A stretch of 64,000 nt of DNA from Trabulsiella odontotermitis (lineage in GTDB: Bacteria > Pseudomonadota > Gammaproteobacteria > Enterobacterales > Enterobacteriaceae), in the NCBI RefSeq assembly GCF_030053895.1, contig NZ_CP125781.1:3162001-3226000 (forward strand). Reading direction: 5' to 3'. A program made the position numbers and the translations under genes. The notes beneath the pieces are model-generated. The model made no database searches, was not told the DNA's origin, and saw only the letters and a list, made by a program, of their open reading frames with translations. Positions 60,243 to 64,000 of the stretch are shown here, in pieces (position 1 is the stretch's first letter; each line of letters opens with the position of its first letter).

Positions 60243-61667
60243 TTACCCTTTCCGCCGCAGCAGTTTAAACGCGATAAACAGGAAGATGACCCACGCGGGC
60301 AGCAGGAGTGCGGACAGGCGCATGCCGTCCATGGTGCACATCAGGCCGAGGATCATCAGCAGAAACGCGATGCAGAGGTAATTGCTGGCAGGCGACAACA
60401 GCGCTTTAAACTTCGGCACTCTGCCCTTGCGACGCTGCGCCGCGCGGAATTTCAGGTGCGCCATGCAGATCATCACCCAGTTCAGCAGCAGTGTTGCCAC
60501 TACCAGCGCCATCAGCAGGCCAAAGGCTTTCTGCGGCAGCAGGTAGTTGATCAGCACCACCAGCGAGGTGATGGCGCCGGAGAGCAACAGCGAGTTGACC
60601 GGCACACCGCGACGGCTGATGCGGGTGAGGAACTTCGGCGCGTTGCCCTGAATGGAAAGCCCGAACAACATACGGCTGTTGGAATAAACCCCGCTGTTAT
60701 AGACCGACAGTGATGCTACCAGAATCACGAAATTCAGTGCAGAAGCCACTACGTTGCTGTCAAGATGATGGAAAATCATCACAAACGGGCTGCTGTCGGA
60801 TTTGATTTCCACCCACGGATAGAGCGCCAGCAACACCACCAACGAACCGATGTAAAACAGCAGAATGCGATATACCACCTGATTAACCGCTTTCGGAATA
60901 GTGGTTTCCGGGTCGCGGGCTTCCGCGGCGGTAATCCCAATCAGCTCAAGGCCGCCAAAGGAGAACATAATGACCGCCAGCGACAGGATCAGCCCATGCC
61001 AGCCGGTGGCGAGGAAACCGCCAAACTGCCACAGATTATCAAAACTGGCGTGCTCACCGCCGTGGCCGGAAAAGAGCATCCACAGCCCGAAGCCAATCAT
61101 GCCGATAATTGCCAGCACTTTGATCAGCGCAAACCAGAATTCGGTTTCACCGTACAGGCGAACGTTAACCAGATTCACGGCGTTGATGATAATGAAGAAT
61201 GCCGCGGCCCAGATCCAGGTCGGCACGTCGGGGAGCCAGTACTGCATATAAATACCGGCGGCGGTCAGTTCTGCCATGCCCACCAGCACGAACATCACCC
61301 AGTAATTCCAGCCGGAGAGGAATCCGGCAAATGGTCCCCAGTATTTATAGGCAAAGTGAGCGAAAGAGCCAGACACCGGTTCTTCGACGACCATTTCGCC
61401 AAGCTGGCGCATGATCAGAAACGCGATGATCCCGGCGATGGCGTATCCCAGCAGCACGGCAGGACCCGCCATCTGAATTGCCGGGCCAATGCCCAGAAAC
61501 AACCCGGTGCCGATGGCGCCGCCGAGGGCGATAAGTTGGATATGGCGATTTTGTAATCCACGGTGAAGCGTCGGCGCTGGCGACGACCCGGCATCCGTTT
61601 GCGACTTGTCGGATGCTAATGACGCGTTGTTCACGTCTTTCCCCTGTATCTTTTTTAGAAGGGGCAC
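60243..61667 (-). CDS. pheP: Phenylalanine permease PheP
   Basis: The 474-residue inner-membrane protein is an amino acid/polyamine/organocation permease with 12 hydrophobic segments. HRGLQNRHIQLIALGGAIGTGLFLG near residues 34-58 and the GELIGITAAEARDPETTIPKAVN block are family signatures, and the whole follows E. coli PheP (458 residues) closely. The N-terminal hydrophilic region is slightly longer than in E. coli; a later ATG is not present before the conserved part, so I keep this start. It takes up phenylalanine by proton symport. Confidence 0.95.
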   Translation of the reverse strand: MPLLKKIQGKDVNNASLASDKSQTDAGSSPAPTLHRGLQNRHIQLIALGGAIGTGLFLGIGPAIQMAGPAVLLGYAIAGIIAFLIMRQLGEMVVEEPVSGSFAHFAYKYWGPFAGFLSGWNYWVMFVLVGMAELTAAGIYMQYWLPDVPTWIWAAAFFIIINAVNLVNVRLYGETEFWFALIKVLAIIGMIGFGLWMLFSGHGGEHASFDNLWQFGGFLATGWHGLILSLAVIMFSFGGLELIGITAAEARDPETTIPKAVNQVVYRILLFYIGSLVVLLALYPWVEIKSDSSPFVMIFHHLDSNVVASALNFVILVASLSVYNSGVYSNSRMLFGLSIQGNAPKFLTRISRRGVPVNSLLLSGAITSLVVLINYLLPQKAFGLLMALVVATLLLNWVMICMAHLKFRAAQRRKGRVPKFKALLSPASNYLCIAFLLMILGLMCTMDGMRLSALLLPAWVIFLFIAFKLLRRKG

Positions 61668-61715
61668 CTTTTATCACTTAGGAAAAAATGTCGCAAGGTC
61701 AGGGACAAAATGAGT

Positions 61716-61739
61716 GGCGCGGCAATGGTTTGCCGCGCC
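61716..61739. terminator. Stem-loop between the TonB receptor and pheP
   Basis: GGCGCGGCAA and TTGCCGCGCC form a perfect 10-bp stem with a TGGT loop, 17 bases after the receptor stop. On the minus strand it is followed by a CATTTTG stretch. Confidence 0.7.
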
Positions 61740-61755
61740 CGGTTCATGTCGGTGA

Positions 61756-63969
61756 TCAGAAGTCGTAAGACATCGACACTTTCAGGGTGCGAGGTTCCCC
61801 CTGGAAGACATACGTGCCGTTATCTTCGACGCTGGCCCAGTATTTCTCATTGGTGACGTTATCCACACCGACGCGCCAGACCATTTCGTTCTGATCAGCG
61901 TTCAGGCGCATTTTGTAACGCACGCCGAGATCCAGCGTGGTGTAGCTGTCGAGCTTTTTGCTGTTCGCCGCATCGGCGTACTGCGAACCGGTGTGGTTCA
62001 CTTTCGCCGTAGCAGTCAGCCCTTCAACCGGCTTGATGTCATATTCCGCGCCCAGCACCGCATAGAAGCGCGCCACGCCAATGGCGTCATGACCATCGTT
62101 GGTGCCGCCAGCGGTTTTGGTCAGCTCAGGATCAAGCCAGGTGGTACTGCCGTTCAGACGCAACCCCAGCAGCGGCTCGCCAAAGATGTTCAGCTCAACG
62201 CCCCGGTTTCGCTGCTCGCCATCCAGTACGTATCTATTGTCGCTGTTCAGAATCGCCGACGGTTTTTTGATTTCAAACAGCGCCAGAGAACCGCCGATGC
62301 TGCCGTAATCCAGCTTCACGCCCACTTCTTTCTGCTTCGAATGGGCGATACCCATACTCTGCCCGTAATTCTCCGCCCCTTTCGGCGCGTTATCACCCGG
62401 TTGCAGCGCTTCGGTGTAGTTGGCATACAGCGACACGACATCCCACGGCTTGTACACCAGGCCGAAAGTCGGCATCCAGCGGCTCTGGGTGTAGCGACTG
62501 GTGGTATCTTCCAGGCCAGTGGCGTTGCTGTAATTTCGCACCACCACTTTCTGATGACGCGCCGCCGCAGTGAACAGCAGGGAATCATCAAAGAAACCCA
62601 GCGTATCGCTCAGCAGCCAGCCTTGCGTACGGTTACGCGAGGTGGTCAACGGATCAAAATAGTTGCCGCCAAAGTAGGCGTTGTCCGGCATGGAGACATC
62701 ATGATTGTTATAAATATTGGTGGTCGGATTGTTGGCCGACATGCGCCACGCGGTTTTATCGCTTTTGATCTGCGCCGAATAACCAACGTTCACTTTGTGA
62801 GAAACCGGGCCGGTGTCGAAATTGCCGCGCAGACCGGTCATACCGCTGTATGCGTCCATGATACGGTTGGTATCGAGACGCCCGGCCGTCGCGTCACCAC
62901 TGGCGTCGATCAGTTTCGGCGCACTGTAGGTACCGACTTCATGTGCGTGCTGAGCGCCGAACGCGGCGTAGGTGGTCCAGTTGTCCGTCAGATCGAATTC
63001 CGCTTTTGCCATACCGAATTCGTTTTCGATATCGCTGTGGCTCCACTTCTGGCTGTAGCTTTTCCGCGTATCCGGAACCTCAGGAACGAAGTCGACAGCG
63101 CTGATGTTGACGCCCGTCGCGCCGCCGTGGAACGTTTTTTTCTGATAGCCAACATCCAGCGAGGTGCGGAGACGATCACCGCGATAGTCCAGCCCCAGCG
63201 ATGCCAGCGTGGTGCGGCGTTTATCCGCCTCCACCGCGGTTTCGCCTTCACGGTGCAGCAGGTTCACCCGCACGCCAAACTGGTTGTTATCGCCAAAGCG
63301 ACGCCCGAGATCCAGTGAGCTACCCACTTGTGAGTCTGAGGTGTAATCCACGCCGACGCGGGTGGTTGGCGTATCTTCCGCGTGTTTCGGCTCAAGGTTG
63401 ATCATCCCGCCCACACCGCTACTCGCCGCACCGTTCAACAGTGCGTTTGCGCCTTTGAAAATTTCGACGCGTTCCAGCATCTGAGTATCCACGACCTGAC
63501 GCGGCACCACGCCCGGCAGACCGCCCATGGTCATGTCGTCGCCATCAAGTTTAAAGCCGCGGATACGGTACGTTTCCGCAAAGTTACCGTACCCCTGAAC
63601 CGCCTGCACGCTGGCATCGTTGCTGACCACATCGGCAATGGTTTTGGCCTGCTGATCCTGTACCAGTTTCGAGGTGTAGCTGATCACGTTGAACGGTACG
63701 TCCATCGCTTTCTGCTCGCCGAGGATGCCCAGACGCCCGCCGTGGGCGATTTGCCCGTCGAGGAATGCCGGTACCAGTGCGTCGCCGCCGGGTTTAAAAT
63801 CGCTCCCCTCAGTACTTTCGACAACCATGGTTTCTTCCGCCGTTTTTTTCTTTGTGGCGTCAGACGTGGTAGTGGGCGTTGCCGCGCTGGCGGTGTGGCT
63901 CAGCGCGCCAATCGCTAACGCCAGCAGCGTTTTGCGTAACGGTAAAGTCAGTGAATGGGTGTTGTGCAT
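61756..63969 (-). CDS. TonB-dependent siderophore receptor, hydroxamate type
   Basis: The 737-residue outer-membrane receptor has a signal peptide (residues 1-29, ending TASA), a TonB box (AEETMVVES near 44-52), a plug domain (YRIRGFKLDGDDMTMGGLPGV; EIFKGANALLNGAASSGVGGMINL) and a beta barrel ending in SMSYDF with terminal Phe. The plug pattern is that of FhuA/FhuE/FcuA-like receptors rather than of Fiu, FepA or Cir; a ferrichrome- or other hydroxamate-type ligand is likely but not shown. Only 31 bases upstream are in the window, so its promoter and any Fur box are not visible. It is upstream of pheP on the same strand. Confidence 0.85.
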   Translation of the reverse strand: MHNTHSLTLPLRKTLLALAIGALSHTASAATPTTTSDATKKKTAEETMVVESTEGSDFKPGGDALVPAFLDGQIAHGGRLGILGEQKAMDVPFNVISYTSKLVQDQQAKTIADVVSNDASVQAVQGYGNFAETYRIRGFKLDGDDMTMGGLPGVVPRQVVDTQMLERVEIFKGANALLNGAASSGVGGMINLEPKHAEDTPTTRVGVDYTSDSQVGSSLDLGRRFGDNNQFGVRVNLLHREGETAVEADKRRTTLASLGLDYRGDRLRTSLDVGYQKKTFHGGATGVNISAVDFVPEVPDTRKSYSQKWSHSDIENEFGMAKAEFDLTDNWTTYAAFGAQHAHEVGTYSAPKLIDASGDATAGRLDTNRIMDAYSGMTGLRGNFDTGPVSHKVNVGYSAQIKSDKTAWRMSANNPTTNIYNNHDVSMPDNAYFGGNYFDPLTTSRNRTQGWLLSDTLGFFDDSLLFTAAARHQKVVVRNYSNATGLEDTTSRYTQSRWMPTFGLVYKPWDVVSLYANYTEALQPGDNAPKGAENYGQSMGIAHSKQKEVGVKLDYGSIGGSLALFEIKKPSAILNSDNRYVLDGEQRNRGVELNIFGEPLLGLRLNGSTTWLDPELTKTAGGTNDGHDAIGVARFYAVLGAEYDIKPVEGLTATAKVNHTGSQYADAANSKKLDSYTTLDLGVRYKMRLNADQNEMVWRVGVDNVTNEKYWASVEDNGTYVFQGEPRTLKVSMSYDF

Positions 63970-64000
63970 AATTCGCTCTTTATAGAGGCTAAGTGAAACA

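Noticed and set aside
61993..63318. 441-codon open frame antisense to the TonB receptor gene
   Set aside because: It lies wholly inside a clear receptor gene, has no family resemblance, and long antisense frames are common in GC-rich genes.
61756..63969. Identification of the receptor as Fiu
   Set aside because: Plug and barrel sequence blocks do not match the E. coli Fiu sequence I recall; the plug looks like hydroxamate receptors.
1..64000. CRISPR arrays, tRNA or rRNA genes, prophage or insertion sequences
   Set aside because: No regularly spaced direct repeats, cloverleaf genes, integrase, transposase or phage structural genes were seen.

Overview
This window is chromosomal DNA of a member of the Enterobacteriaceae with fairly high GC. 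Gene order and protein sequences closely follow the Escherichia/Salmonella dcuC-rna-rnk-uspG-ahpFC-dsbG-ybdONM-cstA-ent/fep-ybdKJF-nfsB-pheP backbone. A ramR/romA/ramA locus is present. E. coli lacks it, whereas Enterobacter, Citrobacter and Klebsiella carry it. The cit/dpi citrate genes, ybdR, ybdL, ybdH, fepE and hokE of the E. coli map are not found here. I read this as an Enterobacter- or Citrobacter-like genome, but sequence alone does not fix the genus.

Layout. 1-12.2 kb: end of dcuC, RNase I, an alpha/beta hydrolase, rnk with a leader hairpin, uspG, a LysE-type exporter with an AraC regulator, ahpF/ahpC, dsbG, the ybdO regulator, the ybdN/ybdM pair and a small toxin-antitoxin module. 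12.2-14.6 kb: cstA-ybdD peptide/pyruvate carbon-starvation uptake. 14.7-33.3 kb: a complete enterobactin locus covering synthesis (entCEBAH, entF, ybdZ, entD), export (entS), uptake (fepA, fepB, fepDGC) and iron release (fes). Three divergent promoter regions each carry a Fur-box-like sequence.

33.3-55.3 kb: about 22 kb inserted between entD and ybdK, made of three modules. (a) A carbohydrate utilisation cluster: two-subunit transketolase, SorC-type regulator, FGGY kinase, complete ribose-type ABC importer with a DUF2291-type lipoprotein, and two short-chain dehydrogenases. (b) betT and betIBA for choline uptake and oxidation to glycine betaine. (c) A five-gene peptide/nickel-type ABC importer. 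The carbohydrate cluster is the least explained part of the window. Three copies of a short palindrome, GAATA-N2-TATTC, lie in front of its three transcription units, and a good CRP site precedes the kinase, so it looks like one regulon. A plausible route is polyol to ketose (dehydrogenases), ketose phosphate (kinase), then C2 transfer by the split transketolase to central sugar phosphates. The substrate is unknown; apiose/apulose-type branched sugars are one candidate by analogy.

55.3-64 kb: ybdK, ybdJ, the ramA/romA/ramR multidrug-resistance regulatory locus with a clear RamR operator, ybdF, the nitroreductase nfsB, the phenylalanine permease pheP, and a TonB-dependent siderophore receptor at the right edge. 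No tRNA, rRNA, CRISPR array, prophage or insertion sequence was seen.
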